NCBI RefSeq assembly: GCF_008923205.2 | Contig: NZ_WBMS02000001.1 | Coordinates: 187,698-251,697, forward strand | Source: Actinomadura physcomitrii | Lineage (GTDB): Bacteria > Actinomycetota > Actinomycetes > Streptosporangiales > Streptosporangiaceae | Direction of reading: 5' to 3' | DNA length: 64,000 bases | Shown here: positions 27,316 to 35,197 of the stretch, one piece after another | Layout: the number at the start of each line of letters is the position of its first letter | How positions within the stretch are numbered: the first letter of the stretch is position 1 | Made by a program: the position numbers and the translations under genes | Notes under the pieces: model-generated | What the model saw: the letters and a program-made list of their open reading frames with translations, nothing else | The model's database searches: none | Told to the model about the DNA's origin: nothing

Positions 27316-28598
27316 ACCTGCAGGTGTCCGGCATCCCCGGGCTTCCGGAGGTCGGCGAGGGCGACGACATCGCCGCGCTCGTCCCGGCCGGCCTGGTCGA
27401 GGACGGGGACGTCCTCGTCGTCACGTCCAAGATCGTGAGCAAGGCGGAGGGCCGGGTCCTGGTCGCCGGCGACCGGGAGAAGGCGATCGACGCCGAGACG
27501 GTGCGGGTGGTCGCGCGGCGCAGGCACGCGCGCGGCGAGACCCGGATCGTGGAGACGCGGCAGGGCCTGGTGCTGGCGGCGGCGGGGGTGGACGCGTCCA
27601 ACACCGCGCCGGGCACCGTGCTGCTGCTGCCGGAGGACCCCGACGCCTCCGCGCGCCGCATCCGCGCGGGCGTGCGGGAGCGCACGGGCCGGGACGTCGC
27701 GGTCATCGTGTCCGACACGCTCGGCCGGCCGTGGCGCACCGGGCTGACGGACGCCGCGATCGGCGTCGCGGGACTCGCGCCGCTCAGCGACCTGCGCGGC
27801 ACCGACGACAGGTACGGCAACCGGCTCGAGGCGACCGTCACGGCCGTCGCGGACGAGATCGCGGCGGCGGCCGAGCTGGTGAAGGGCAAGCTCGACGGGG
27901 TGCCGATCGCGGTGGTGCGCGGGCTGTCACACCTGGTCACGGCCGATGACGGGCCGGGGGCGCGGCAGCTCGTCCGGCCGCCCGCCGAGGACATGTTCCG
28001 GTACGGGTCGGCGGACGTCCTGCACGCGCGCCGCACCATCCGCGAGTTCACCGGGGACCCGGTCGACCCGGAGGCGGTGCGCCGCGCGGTCGCCGCCGCG
28101 ATCACCGCGCCGGCGCCGCACCACACGACGCCGTGGCGGTTCGTCCTGCTGGAGTCGGCGGAGTCGCGGACGCGGCTGCTGGACGCGATGCGCGACGCGT
28201 GGGAGGGCGACCTGCGCCGCGACGGGTTCTCCGAGGAGTCGGTCGCGAAGCGGCTGCGCCGCGGCGACGTGCTGCGCCGCGCGCCGTACCTGGTCGTCCC
28301 GTGCCTGGTGATGGACGGCTCGCACGACTACCCCGACGCGCGCCGCGCGACCGCGGAGCGCGAGATGTTCGTCGTCGCGGCCGGCGCGGGCGTGGAGAAC
28401 CTGCTGGTCGCGCTGGCGGTGGAGGGGCTCGGGTCGTGCTGGGTGTCCAGCACGATGTTCTGCCGCGACGTCGTCCGCGAGGCCCTGGACCTGCCCGACG
28501 AGTGGGACCCGATGGGCGCCGTCGGCGTCGGCCACCCGGCCGCGCCGCCCCGCGACCGCCCGCAACGGACACCCGACGCCTTCATCGAGGTCCGCTAA
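27312..28598 (+). CDS. fbiB: Bifunctional F420-0:gamma-glutamyl ligase / dehydro-F420-0 reductase
   Basis: 428 aa from GTG 27312, overlapping cofD. The N-terminal CofE domain (about 1-245) has [15 protein letters not shown] and the metal/GTP motif [20 protein letters not shown]. The C-terminal nitroreductase-like FMN domain (about 255-428) has [26 protein letters not shown] and [13 protein letters not shown]. The fused protein adds the poly-gamma-glutamate tail and reduces dehydro-F420-0, as in mycobacterial FbiB. Length and domain order match that family. It is convergent with the binding-protein gene 11 bases away. Confidence 0.95.
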   Translation: MNLQVSGIPGLPEVGEGDDIAALVPAGLVEDGDVLVVTSKIVSKAEGRVLVAGDREKAIDAETVRVVARRRHARGETRIVETRQGLVLAAAGVDASNTAPGTVLLLPEDPDASARRIRAGVRERTGRDVAVIVSDTLGRPWRTGLTDAAIGVAGLAPLSDLRGTDDRYGNRLEATVTAVADEIAAAAELVKGKLDGVPIAVVRGLSHLVTADDGPGARQLVRPPAEDMFRYGSADVLHARRTIREFTGDPVDPEAVRRAVAAAITAPAPHHTTPWRFVLLESAESRTRLLDAMRDAWEGDLRRDGFSEESVAKRLRRGDVLRRAPYLVVPCLVMDGSHDYPDARRATAEREMFVVAAGAGVENLLVALAVEGLGSCWVSSTMFCRDVVREALDLPDEWDPMGAVGVGHPAAPPRDRPQRTPDAFIEVR

Positions 28599-28609
28599 CC
28601 CGCCGCGCC

Positions 28610-29626
28610 TCAGCGTTTCCAGGAGGAGAGGGCCGCGGCCAGCTCCTTGGACGTGGGGAGGCGGAGGGCGCGCGGCGGGGTCGCGGCGAGGCCGTGGTCG
28701 CGGGCGTAGGCGTCGCCGAACGTGCCGTCGGGCGCCCGGAACCCGGCCTGCTGGAGCGCCTCGCGGGCGGACCGCGCGCCGAGCGCGTCGCCGAACGCGG
28801 CCGCCGCGTCGCGGTGCCGCCGGTCGCGGGCGGTGACGGCGTACGGGTGGTCGAGCATGAGCGTGCCCTCGTCCGGGACGATCGGGGTGACCGGGTTCGG
28901 GCGGTGCGCGCCGTTGTAGGCGACGGCCGCCTGCTCGGTGGTGACGACGAGCGACCGGTCGAGGCGTCCGGCGGTGGTGAGCCCGGTCAGGACGGCGGCC
29001 GATCCGCCGGCCGCGTCGTCGGCCGGTGACGGTGCGGCGGCGCGCAGGTCGCCGGCGATGTCGCGGGCCTTCCCGCCGGTCTGCTCGACGGCGAGCATCG
29101 CGACCATCCCGCTGAGGCCGACCGCCGGGTCCGCCGCCCTGCGGGCGAGGCCGACGCCGTCCGCCCTGTCCTTGATCAGCAGTTTCCAGCTCATGGCGAC
29201 GTGGTCGGCGGCGAACTCCCCGGCCACCGGCCGGGTCATGGCGAGCACGACGGGCGTCGCGGCGAGCGGCGTCCCGCCCGCCGGGACGCTCTTGTCGCCC
29301 GCGTCGCGGACGATGCCGAGCCACACCGACGACTCCGGCACCCACGCGTCCGCGCGCCGCCGCAGCTCCGGCCGGCGGGCGAACTCGGCGGGCGCGACGG
29401 CCGTCACGCGCGCGCGGACGCACCGTCCGCCGACGCGGTGCTCCTCCACGTTGAACCGGGACGCGACGTCGCGCAGCGCGGGCGCGATCTCCGGCTGCGC
29501 GGCGACGGCGACGCGCACGGTCCCGCCCGCGCACGACGACGGCCCGGGCAGCAGCCCCAGCGCCCACGCCCCGCCGCCCAGGCCCGTCACGACCAGCAAG
29601 GCCGCCGCCCACACCTTCCACCGCAC
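28610..29626 (-). CDS. Secreted substrate-binding-type protein
   Basis: 338 aa, starting near 29626 (the next gene side is non-coding). A signal peptide/anchor spans residues 5-28 (VWAAALLVVTGLGGGAWALG) with Cys at 32, but this is not a good lipobox. The rest looks like a periplasmic-binding fold of the ABC/SBP_bac_11 type (TVRVAVAAQPEIAPALRDVA, GGTPLAATPVVLAMTRPVAG). Full-length relatives usually add a C-terminal von Willebrand A domain that is absent here. No permease or ATPase is nearby, so it may be a stand-alone sensor or envelope protein. Confidence 0.75.
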   Translation of the reverse strand: MRWKVWAAALLVVTGLGGGAWALGLLPGPSSCAGGTVRVAVAAQPEIAPALRDVASRFNVEEHRVGGRCVRARVTAVAPAEFARRPELRRRADAWVPESSVWLGIVRDAGDKSVPAGGTPLAATPVVLAMTRPVAGEFAADHVAMSWKLLIKDRADGVGLARRAADPAVGLSGMVAMLAVEQTGGKARDIAGDLRAAAPSPADDAAGGSAAVLTGLTTAGRLDRSLVVTTEQAAVAYNGAHRPNPVTPIVPDEGTLMLDHPYAVTARDRRHRDAAAAFGDALGARSAREALQQAGFRAPDGTFGDAYARDHGLAATPPRALRLPTSKELAAALSSWKR

Positions 29627-29657
29627 GCGTCAGTCATAACACGCGTTCACTTGTGGC

Positions 29658-29752
<95 letters not shown>

Positions 29753-29765
29753 CGCGCCCCGGGGC

Positions 29766-29887
29766 GGGGCAGGCGGAGCCTGCCCCTATCACCTGCCCAG
29801 GGGCCGCAGAGGCTCCAAAGTCCAGGGTGGACGAAGTCCATCGCGAAGCGACGCCGAAGGCGCCCTTGACTTTGGAGGGGCGGCCCC
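29766..29887. repeat. Compound palindromic element with cloverleaf core
   Basis: Hairpin 1: GGGGCAGGC/GCCTGCCCC (29766-29786) with a GGA loop. The core at 29813-29877 has CTCCAAAGTC paired with GACTTTGGAG plus AGGG/CCCT as a 14-bp outer stem with one mismatch. The stem encloses three abutting hairpins of 5, 4 and 4 bp, each with a GAA triloop (28-40, 41-51, 52-62 of the 298xx block). Hairpin 3: GGGG-CGG-CCCC (29877-29887). No unpaired base separates the three inner arms. It looks like a dispersed palindromic repeat or structured RNA rather than a terminator. Confidence 0.7.
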
Positions 29888-30131
29888 GTACGCAAGCGCC
29901 ACCCCACCACCCGAACACCCCTCTTGCCCTTTCGGATATTGCCCCTTCGAACATTTTTCTCTCCCGAACCACCCCAGTGCACTCCTCCAGGGCGTCCTGA
30001 AGAAGCGCCACAAGAGCTGCTCGCTCATCGGGGCTGACCGCGTCAATGGCGCCAGGGTATGGGACCTGCGCAATCCCACGATTCCCGAAGGCCGGTTTAA
30101 CTGTTTCTCCGCTGGGCCCGGCGAGTGTTCG

Positions 30132-31070
30132 TTAGGTGAAGGCGCGGCGGTAGGTGTGGGGGCTGACGCCGGTCGTCCTTTTGAAGCGGTCGCGGAAGGC
30201 GGCCGGGGAGCCGAAGCCGACCTGCTCGGCGATGCGCTCGACCGGATGGTCCGTGGTCTCCAGCAGGTGCTGCGCGCGGCGGACGCGGGCTCGGTGCAGC
30301 CATTGCAGCGGCGTCGTGCCGGTCTGCTCGCGGAACCGGCGGATCAGCGTGCGGGTGCTCGTCCCGGCGTGCGCGGCGATGTCGGCGAGGGACAGTTCGA
30401 GGGCGAGGTTCTCCTCGAGCCAGCCGAGCAGCGGTTCCAGCGCGGACCCGCGGGGTGCCGGCACGTGGTCGTGGACGATGAACTGCGCCTGCCCGCCCTC
30501 GCGTTCGAGGGGCATGACCGACAGGCGGGCCGCGTCGGCGGCGACGGCCGAGCCGTAGTCGCGGCGGATCATGTGCAGACACAGGTCGAGGCCGGCGGCG
30601 GCGCCCGCCGAGGTGAGGATCCGCCCGTTGTCGACGTAGAGGACGTCGGGGTCGACGTCGATGTCCGGGTGCGCGGCTGCGAGGTCGTCCGCGGCGAGCC
30701 AGTGCGTGGTCGCGCGCAGACCGTCGAGGAGCCCGGTCGCGGCGAGGGGGAACGTCCCCGTGCAGATGGACGCGAGGCGCGTGCCTCGGGCGGCGGCCGT
30801 CCGGAGCGCGTCTTGCACGGCCGGGGACGGCGGGTCCAGTGGGGTCGCGGTGCCGGGGATGATGACGGTGTCCGCGCCTTGGAGTCCGTCGAGTCCCCAA
30901 TGTGCGCGCAGCGTGAAGGCGCCCGCGTCGATCTCCGGACGTTCGGCGCATACGCGGATCCGGTAGCCGGGGCGTCCGTCGGGGAGGCGGGTGCGGGTGA
31001 ACACCTCGATCGGCGTGGACAGGTCGAACGGGATCACCCGGTCCAGCGCGAGGACGGCGACGGTGTGCAT
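30132..31070 (-). CDS. GlxA-type AraC-family regulator (DJ-1/PfpI + AraC domains)
   Basis: 312 aa from ATG 31070. TAGATT lies 7 bases upstream with no ribosome site, suggesting a leaderless mRNA. The N-terminal DJ-1/PfpI amidotransferase-like domain spans residues 1-170, with VIIPGTATPLD and the nucleophile-elbow Cys in ASICTGTFPLAATGLLDG. The C-terminal AraC double helix-turn-helix spans about 215-312 (LSLADIAAHAGTSTRTLIRR, ERIAEQVGFGSPAAFRDRFK). Such regulators sense small metabolites and often control the divergent gene, here another PfpI-like protein. Confidence 0.93.
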   Translation of the reverse strand: MHTVAVLALDRVIPFDLSTPIEVFTRTRLPDGRPGYRIRVCAERPEIDAGAFTLRAHWGLDGLQGADTVIIPGTATPLDPPSPAVQDALRTAAARGTRLASICTGTFPLAATGLLDGLRATTHWLAADDLAAAHPDIDVDPDVLYVDNGRILTSAGAAAGLDLCLHMIRRDYGSAVAADAARLSVMPLEREGGQAQFIVHDHVPAPRGSALEPLLGWLEENLALELSLADIAAHAGTSTRTLIRRFREQTGTTPLQWLHRARVRRAQHLLETTDHPVERIAEQVGFGSPAAFRDRFKRTTGVSPHTYRRAFT

Positions 31071-31105
31071 GGCGAGAATCTAGCTTTGTGCCAGGGTGGG
31101 TGAGA

Positions 31106-31184
31106 GCACTTGCGCCTTATTAGTGCAGTTCAACGACCTGGGTGTGGGTTGGCATTATTCCGTTGAAGGATGGCGTTAATGCCA
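31106..31184. promoter_or_regulatory. Inverted repeats between the two PfpI-type genes
   Basis: GCACT (31106-31110) and AGTGC (31122-31126) lie 36-56 bases upstream of the GlxA-type gene. TGGCATTA (31150-31157) and TAATGCCA (31177-31184) form a perfect 8-bp dyad with a 19-base spacer about 70-105 bases before the PfpI gene. The region is notably lower in GC. These are candidate sites for the adjacent AraC-type regulator. Confidence 0.45.
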
Positions 31185-31254
31185 CTGGGGGTGAAGGGTG
31201 ACGGCGCTCTAGCGTCGGGTGTGATCCCGGCGCCGCTACCCGAAGGAGCCCCTG

Positions 31255-31890
31255 ATGCATGCCCAGATCGTCCTGTTCGACGGTTTCGATCCGCTCGATG
31301 CCGTCGCGCCCTTCGAGGTGCTGCACGCGTCCGGTGCGGTGACCGTGGAGCTGGTGACCGCCGAGGGGCCGCGCGAGGTGGTCGGTGGCACCGGCGGATT
31401 GACGCTTCGCGCCACGGCCGCCCTCGACCCGGGGCGCGCGGGCCTTGTCGTGGTGCCCGGGGCGTCCGGCGCGGCCGAACCGCAAGCCGATGACAGCATT
31501 CCCGCCGTGCTCGGACGCACCCTGAGCACCGCGTTGCCAGCGCTTCTCAAGACGGCGATGGACGACCCGGACGTGACGGTCGCGACCGTCTGCGGCGGCT
31601 CGCTCGTCCTGGCCATGGCCGGTCTGCTGGACGGACGCCACGCCGTCACCCACCACCTGGGCATGGACATGCTCGACGCGACCGGGGCCCGCGCCGTGCA
31701 CGCCCGGGTCGTCGACGACGGGGACCTCGTCACCGCCGGGGGCGTCACCTCAGGCTTGGATCTCGGGCTCTACCTGCTGGAACGCGAGGTGGGCCCGCGG
31801 ATCGCGCACGCCGTCGAGGAGTTGTTCGCCTACGAGCGGCGCGGCACCGTCTGGCGCGCCGCCGGGCCCGTGCCCGCCGGGGAGCGCTGA
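31255..31890 (+). CDS. DJ-1/PfpI family protein
   Basis: 211 aa from ATG 31255, with GAAGGAG upstream. It is a single DJ-1/PfpI domain: VLFDGFDPLDAVAPFEVLHA at the N-terminus, VVVPGASGAAE, and the elbow TVCGGSLVLAMAGLLDGRHA with Cys at about residue 113. It ends VTSGLDLGLYLLEREVGPRI, typical of isonitrile-hydratase/PfpI-like proteins that lack a DNA-binding domain. The enzyme activity is not assignable. It is divergent from the GlxA-type regulator and followed after 2 bases by a membrane protein. Confidence 0.9.
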   Translation: MHAQIVLFDGFDPLDAVAPFEVLHASGAVTVELVTAEGPREVVGGTGGLTLRATAALDPGRAGLVVVPGASGAAEPQADDSIPAVLGRTLSTALPALLKTAMDDPDVTVATVCGGSLVLAMAGLLDGRHAVTHHLGMDMLDATGARAVHARVVDDGDLVTAGGVTSGLDLGLYLLEREVGPRIAHAVEELFAYERRGTVWRAAGPVPAGER

Positions 31891-31892
31891 CC

Positions 31893-32339
31893 GTGGCGAA
31901 GCTGTTCCTGATCCTGCACGTCCTGGCCGCCGTGATCGCCATCGGGCCCGTCGCGGTCGCCGCGAGCATGTTCCCCGCGACGCTGCGCCGCGCGCAGGCC
32001 GCCCCCGGCGACGCGGAACCGCTCGCGATGCTGCGGACGCTGCACCGCATCTGCCGCGTGTACGCCGCGGTCGGGCTCGCCGTCCCCGCGTTCGGGTTCA
32101 CCACCGCGAGCGCGCTCGGTGTCCTCGGCGATGCCTGGGTGATCGTGTCGATCGTGCTGACCGCCATCGCCGCCGCCGTGCTGGTCCTGCTGGTCCTGCC
32201 CGCCCAGCACGGCGCCCTTGCCGCCGCCCGCGACGTCGCGCCCGGACGCCTCGCCATGCAGACCGGCCTGTTCAACGTGCTGTGGGCTGCGGTCACCATC
32301 GTGATGATCGTCCGTCCCGGTTCGACGACGGGCGTGTGA
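31893..32339 (+). CDS. Small four-helix membrane protein (DUF2269-like)
   Basis: 148 aa from GTG 31893, two bases after the PfpI stop, so co-transcribed. Four hydrophobic helices are visible: LFLILHVLAAVIAIGPVAVA, YAAVGLAVPAFGFTTA, WVIVSIVLTAIAAAVLVLLV and LFNVLWAAVTIVMIV, with a conserved His in helix 1. The plan resembles DUF2269/hypothetical integral membrane proteins. Function is unknown and the family call is tentative. Confidence 0.75.
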   Translation: MAKLFLILHVLAAVIAIGPVAVAASMFPATLRRAQAAPGDAEPLAMLRTLHRICRVYAAVGLAVPAFGFTTASALGVLGDAWVIVSIVLTAIAAAVLVLLVLPAQHGALAAARDVAPGRLAMQTGLFNVLWAAVTIVMIVRPGSTTGV

Positions 32340-32423
32340 CGAGGCTCATGGCCGGTTCCCGTGACGCCCGGCCGGCGGGCGGTGTCTCGTGCACGACACA
32401 CCGTCCCCGGGAGGGAGAACCCG

Positions 32424-32786
32424 ATGGACCTCGCGCTGTGGATCGTCGCGGGCCTGCTGTGCGCCGTCATGCTGTTCGGCGGCGCGACGAAGCTGATCGT
32501 GCCGAAGGAGAGGCTGGCGGCGGCCCCCGCCGGCGGCTGGACGGGCGACCGGAGCGCCGCGTTCGTCAAGACGCTCGGCGGCCTGGAGGTCCTCGCGGCG
32601 ATCGGCATCGTGGTGCCCGCCGCCGTCGGCGTCGCGCCGGTCATGGTGCCGGTGACGGCCGTCTGCTGGGTGCTGCTGATGGTCGGCGCGATGGCCACCC
32701 ACCTGCGCCGGGGCGAGCACACGGCCGTCCTGGCGAACGTGGTCTACCTGGCCATGGCCGCGTTCATCGCCGCCGGCCGCTTCTGA
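32424..32786 (+). CDS. DoxX-like membrane protein
   Basis: 120 aa from ATG 32424, with GGGAGGGAGAA upstream. Four helices show the DoxX pattern: ALWIVAGLLCAVMLFGGATK with a conserved Lys, then FVKTLGGLEVLAAIGIVVP, then VTAVCWVLLMVGAMATHLRR and VLANVVYLAMAAFIAAGRF. DoxX-like proteins are linked to redox or thiol-stress membrane complexes in actinobacteria. It follows the PfpI/membrane-protein pair by 84 bases and may belong to the same unit. It is convergent with the kinase gene. Confidence 0.85.
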   Translation: MDLALWIVAGLLCAVMLFGGATKLIVPKERLAAAPAGGWTGDRSAAFVKTLGGLEVLAAIGIVVPAAVGVAPVMVPVTAVCWVLLMVGAMATHLRRGEHTAVLANVVYLAMAAFIAAGRF

Positions 32787-32788
32787 CC

Positions 32789-33760
32789 TCACCGGGGGAG
32801 CAGCAGGACGCCGAGCACGAGGAGGGCGACACCTACGGCGAACGTCGCCGCGCCGATGAGGAGCCGACGCACGGGCCATGACCGTGCGTCGGGATAGGAC
32901 GGCGGGTCGGGGCGCAGGTCGAGACGGGTCGAGGCGGCCAGGGGCGCGGGCGCGGCGTCGCCGCCGGTAAGGGTGAGCAGCAGCTTCCGTGCGGTCGGCC
33001 GGCGGGCGGGATCGACCGACAGCGCCGACCGGACGACATCCGACAGTCCGGCGGGCAGCCCGTCCAGGTCGGGTTCGGCGTGCAGCATCCGCTCGGCGAC
33101 GGCGATCAGGCCGCCGGTGCCGTACGGGTGGCGGCCGAGCCCGGCCCAGGCCACCAGGCAGCCCCAGGCGAACACGTCGCACGCCGGGGCCGGGTCGGCG
33201 CCGTGCAGCTGCTCGGGCGCCAGCCAGCCGGGCGTGCCGAGGACCACGCCGCGAGCCGTCAGGGCGGGGGCGTCCAGGGCCCGGGAGATGCCGAAGTCGA
33301 TGACGCGGGGCCCGGTGATCGACAGGATGACGTTCTGCGGCTTGACGTCGCGGTGGACCAGCCCGGCCGCGTGCACGGCGGTCAGCGCGGCGGCCACCCC
33401 GACGGCGAGGCTGTGCAGGGTGCCGGACGGCAGCGGGCCGGTCTCGGCCACGTGGGCGTCGAGCGTGGGGCCGTCGATGTACTCGGTGGCCAGGTACGGC
33501 TGGTCGTCGTGGACGCCGTGGCCGAGGACGGCGGCCGTGCAGAACGAGGCCACCCGCCGGGCGGCGTCGACCTCGGCGGCGAAGCGGCGGCGGAAGCCCG
33601 GGTCGGCGGACAGGTCGGGACGGATCAGCTTCACGGCGGCGTCGCCGCCCTCGGCGGTGCGGCACAGGTAGACGGTGCCCATGCCGCCCTCGCCGAGCCG
33701 CCGCACCACCGTGTACGGGCCGATGGCCGCGGGGATCGGAGGGTTCGCGGTCGTGTCCAT
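32789..33760 (-). CDS. Serine/threonine protein kinase, C-terminal membrane anchor
   Basis: 323 aa from ATG 33760. The complete Hanks-type kinase spans residues about 14-265: LGEGGMGTVYL, AAVKLI Lys, catalytic HRDVKPQN, DFG in VIDFGISRA, and APE-like PGWLAPEQ. A short linker leads to a single C-terminal helix (LLIGAATFAVGVALLVLGVL) with almost no external domain, so it cannot bind an extracellular ligand in the PASTA manner. It lies 50 bp after the anti-sigma factor gene on the same strand, suggesting a phosphorylation input to the SigK-type system. Confidence 0.93.
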   Translation of the reverse strand: MDTTANPPIPAAIGPYTVVRRLGEGGMGTVYLCRTAEGGDAAVKLIRPDLSADPGFRRRFAAEVDAARRVASFCTAAVLGHGVHDDQPYLATEYIDGPTLDAHVAETGPLPSGTLHSLAVGVAAALTAVHAAGLVHRDVKPQNVILSITGPRVIDFGISRALDAPALTARGVVLGTPGWLAPEQLHGADPAPACDVFAWGCLVAWAGLGRHPYGTGGLIAVAERMLHAEPDLDGLPAGLSDVVRSALSVDPARRPTARKLLLTLTGGDAAPAPLAASTRLDLRPDPPSYPDARSWPVRRLLIGAATFAVGVALLVLGVLLLPR

Positions 33761-33810
33761 CGGCTTTCCCAGGGCTCGGCGGGCGGTGCGGGTGCGGGGC
33801 GGGGCGCCGG

Positions 33811-34542
33811 TCACAGCCGCAGGACGGTGATCGGCGTGGTCGTCGGCTGCGGCGACCCGCCCGCCGGCTCCACGGTGACGCCGACCCGGTCGGCGCCCGG
33901 CGGGACGTCGACGACGCGCGGCGCGATGCGTCCGGACGGGCCGGGCCGGACCAGCCCGGCGGGACGCACCCCGCGCGCGCCCATCGTCCACAGCTCGTAC
34001 GTCCTGGACCCGGGCAGGGCCGTCACGCCGGACCCGGCCACCACCGCCTCGCCCCGCGCGGCGGACGACACGACGGTGAAGGTGCCGCCGGACCCGGCGG
34101 CCCCGGTGACGGTCCGGGCGTCGCCGGCCGACAGCACGCCGGCGATCGCGGCGGCGCGGCCGTCGGCGCGGTCGAGGCTGCGCCGCGTCTGGGCGGCGTA
34201 GCCGCCCGCAGCCACGGCGATGAGCAGGCACGCGGCGGCCAGCAGCGGCGCGATCCGCAGGTGCGGACGGCGGCGCGGGACGCGGGCGCGCGGCGCGGCC
34301 GGGGGCTCGTCCGCGCCGTCTTGCGGGGTTCGCGCGATCTCGGTCAGGATCCGCTCGCGCAGCCGCGGGGGCGGCGGCGCCGCGACCGCGCGGCCGAGCA
34401 CCGCCGAGGTCGCCAGCAGGCCGCCGACCTCCTCCGCGCACGGCTCGCAGCGGGCGAGGTGCTCCTCGAACGCGGCCCGCTCGCCGTCGCCGAGGCTGTC
34501 CAGCGCGTACGCGCCGGCGAGGGTGTGGACGTCCTCGTTCAC
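33811..34542 (-). CDS. rskA: RskA-family anti-sigma factor
   Basis: 243 aa from GTG 34542, overlapping the sigma-factor stop (GTGA). The N-terminal zinc-associated anti-sigma domain has HTLAGAYALDSLGDGERAAF and EEHLARCEPC (H28, C32, C35). A membrane helix lies at about residues 98-117 (IAPLLAAACLLIAVAAGGYA). The C-terminal RskA domain is extracytoplasmic (SRTYELWTMGARGVRPAGLV). It should hold the sigma factor inactive until regulated proteolysis, as the Mycobacterium SigK/RskA pair does. Confidence 0.93.
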   Translation of the reverse strand: MNEDVHTLAGAYALDSLGDGERAAFEEHLARCEPCAEEVGGLLATSAVLGRAVAAPPPPRLRERILTEIARTPQDGADEPPAAPRARVPRRRPHLRIAPLLAAACLLIAVAAGGYAAQTRRSLDRADGRAAAIAGVLSAGDARTVTGAAGSGGTFTVVSSAARGEAVVAGSGVTALPGSRTYELWTMGARGVRPAGLVRPGPSGRIAPRVVDVPPGADRVGVTVEPAGGSPQPTTTPITVLRL

Positions 34543-35165
34543 GACGCGACCCCCAGGCAGTCGCGGAGCCGGATCATCCCGTCCCGCATCCGGGTCTTGA
34601 CCGTGCCGAGCGGGACGCCGATCCGGTCGGCGACCTCGCGGTAGGTGTGGCCGTCGTAGTAGGCGAGCGTGATGGACTCGCGCTGCGGACCGGTCAGGTG
34701 GTCCATGCAGTCGCGCAGCCGCTGCCGGTCCAGGCGGTCCATGACGAGGTCGGCGACCCCGTCGTGCGCGGCGGGCGGCTCCAGCCGGGCGGCGCGGTCG
34801 TCGCGGGCCGCCGCGGCGTGCTCGGAGCGGACCCGGTCGACGGCCCGCCGGTGCGCCATCGTCATGATCCAGCCCATGGCGCCGCCGCGGGACGGGTCGT
34901 AGCGGCGGGCCGTCCGCCACACCTCGGTCAGGACCTCCTGCGCGACCTCCTCGGCCTGTGCCGGGTCGCGCAGCACGCGCAAGGCCAGCCCGTGGACCGC
35001 GGCGGCGGTCGCGTCGTACAGCTCCTCGAACGCGCCGGCGTCGCCTCCGGCGACGCGGCGGAGCAGCGCGTCCAGCCGGGCGCCGCGCAGGTCCTCGCGC
35101 CGCCCCGCCATCGGCCCGCGCGGACGGCGCGCCGTCCTGGACGGGTCGTGCGGTCCCGTCGTCAT
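34539..35165 (-). CDS. sigK: ECF RNA polymerase sigma factor, SigK-like
   Basis: 208 aa from ATG 35165. The sigma2 region carries FEELYDATAAAVHGLALRVL and PAQAEEVAQEVLTEVWR. Region 2.4 has SRGGAMGWIMTMAHRRAVDRV, and sigma4 has LTGPQRESITLAYYDGHTYR and GTVKTRMRDGMIRLRDCL. Length, sequence style and the RskA-type partner place it in the SigK group. A promoter resembling the mycobacterial SigK consensus lies before the DUF4331 gene 4.5 kb away, a likely target. It is 32 bp downstream of the NicO gene and probably in the same transcript. Confidence 0.92.
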   Translation of the reverse strand: MTTGPHDPSRTARRPRGPMAGRREDLRGARLDALLRRVAGGDAGAFEELYDATAAAVHGLALRVLRDPAQAEEVAQEVLTEVWRTARRYDPSRGGAMGWIMTMAHRRAVDRVRSEHAAAARDDRAARLEPPAAHDGVADLVMDRLDRQRLRDCMDHLTGPQRESITLAYYDGHTYREVADRIGVPLGTVKTRMRDGMIRLRDCLGVAS

Positions 35166-35197
35166 GGCCCAGCCCCTTTCCGGAAGTCCGGCCGTTG

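Noticed and set aside
28610..29626. Lipoprotein signal in the binding-type protein
   Set aside because: The Cys at residue 32 is preceded by Pro-Ser-Ser, which does not match a lipobox; a plain signal anchor is more likely.
29813..29877. Cloverleaf read as a tRNA gene
   Set aside because: All three inner arms have 3-base loops, there is no anticodon loop, T-loop or D-loop sequence, and the closing stem is 14 bp rather than 7.
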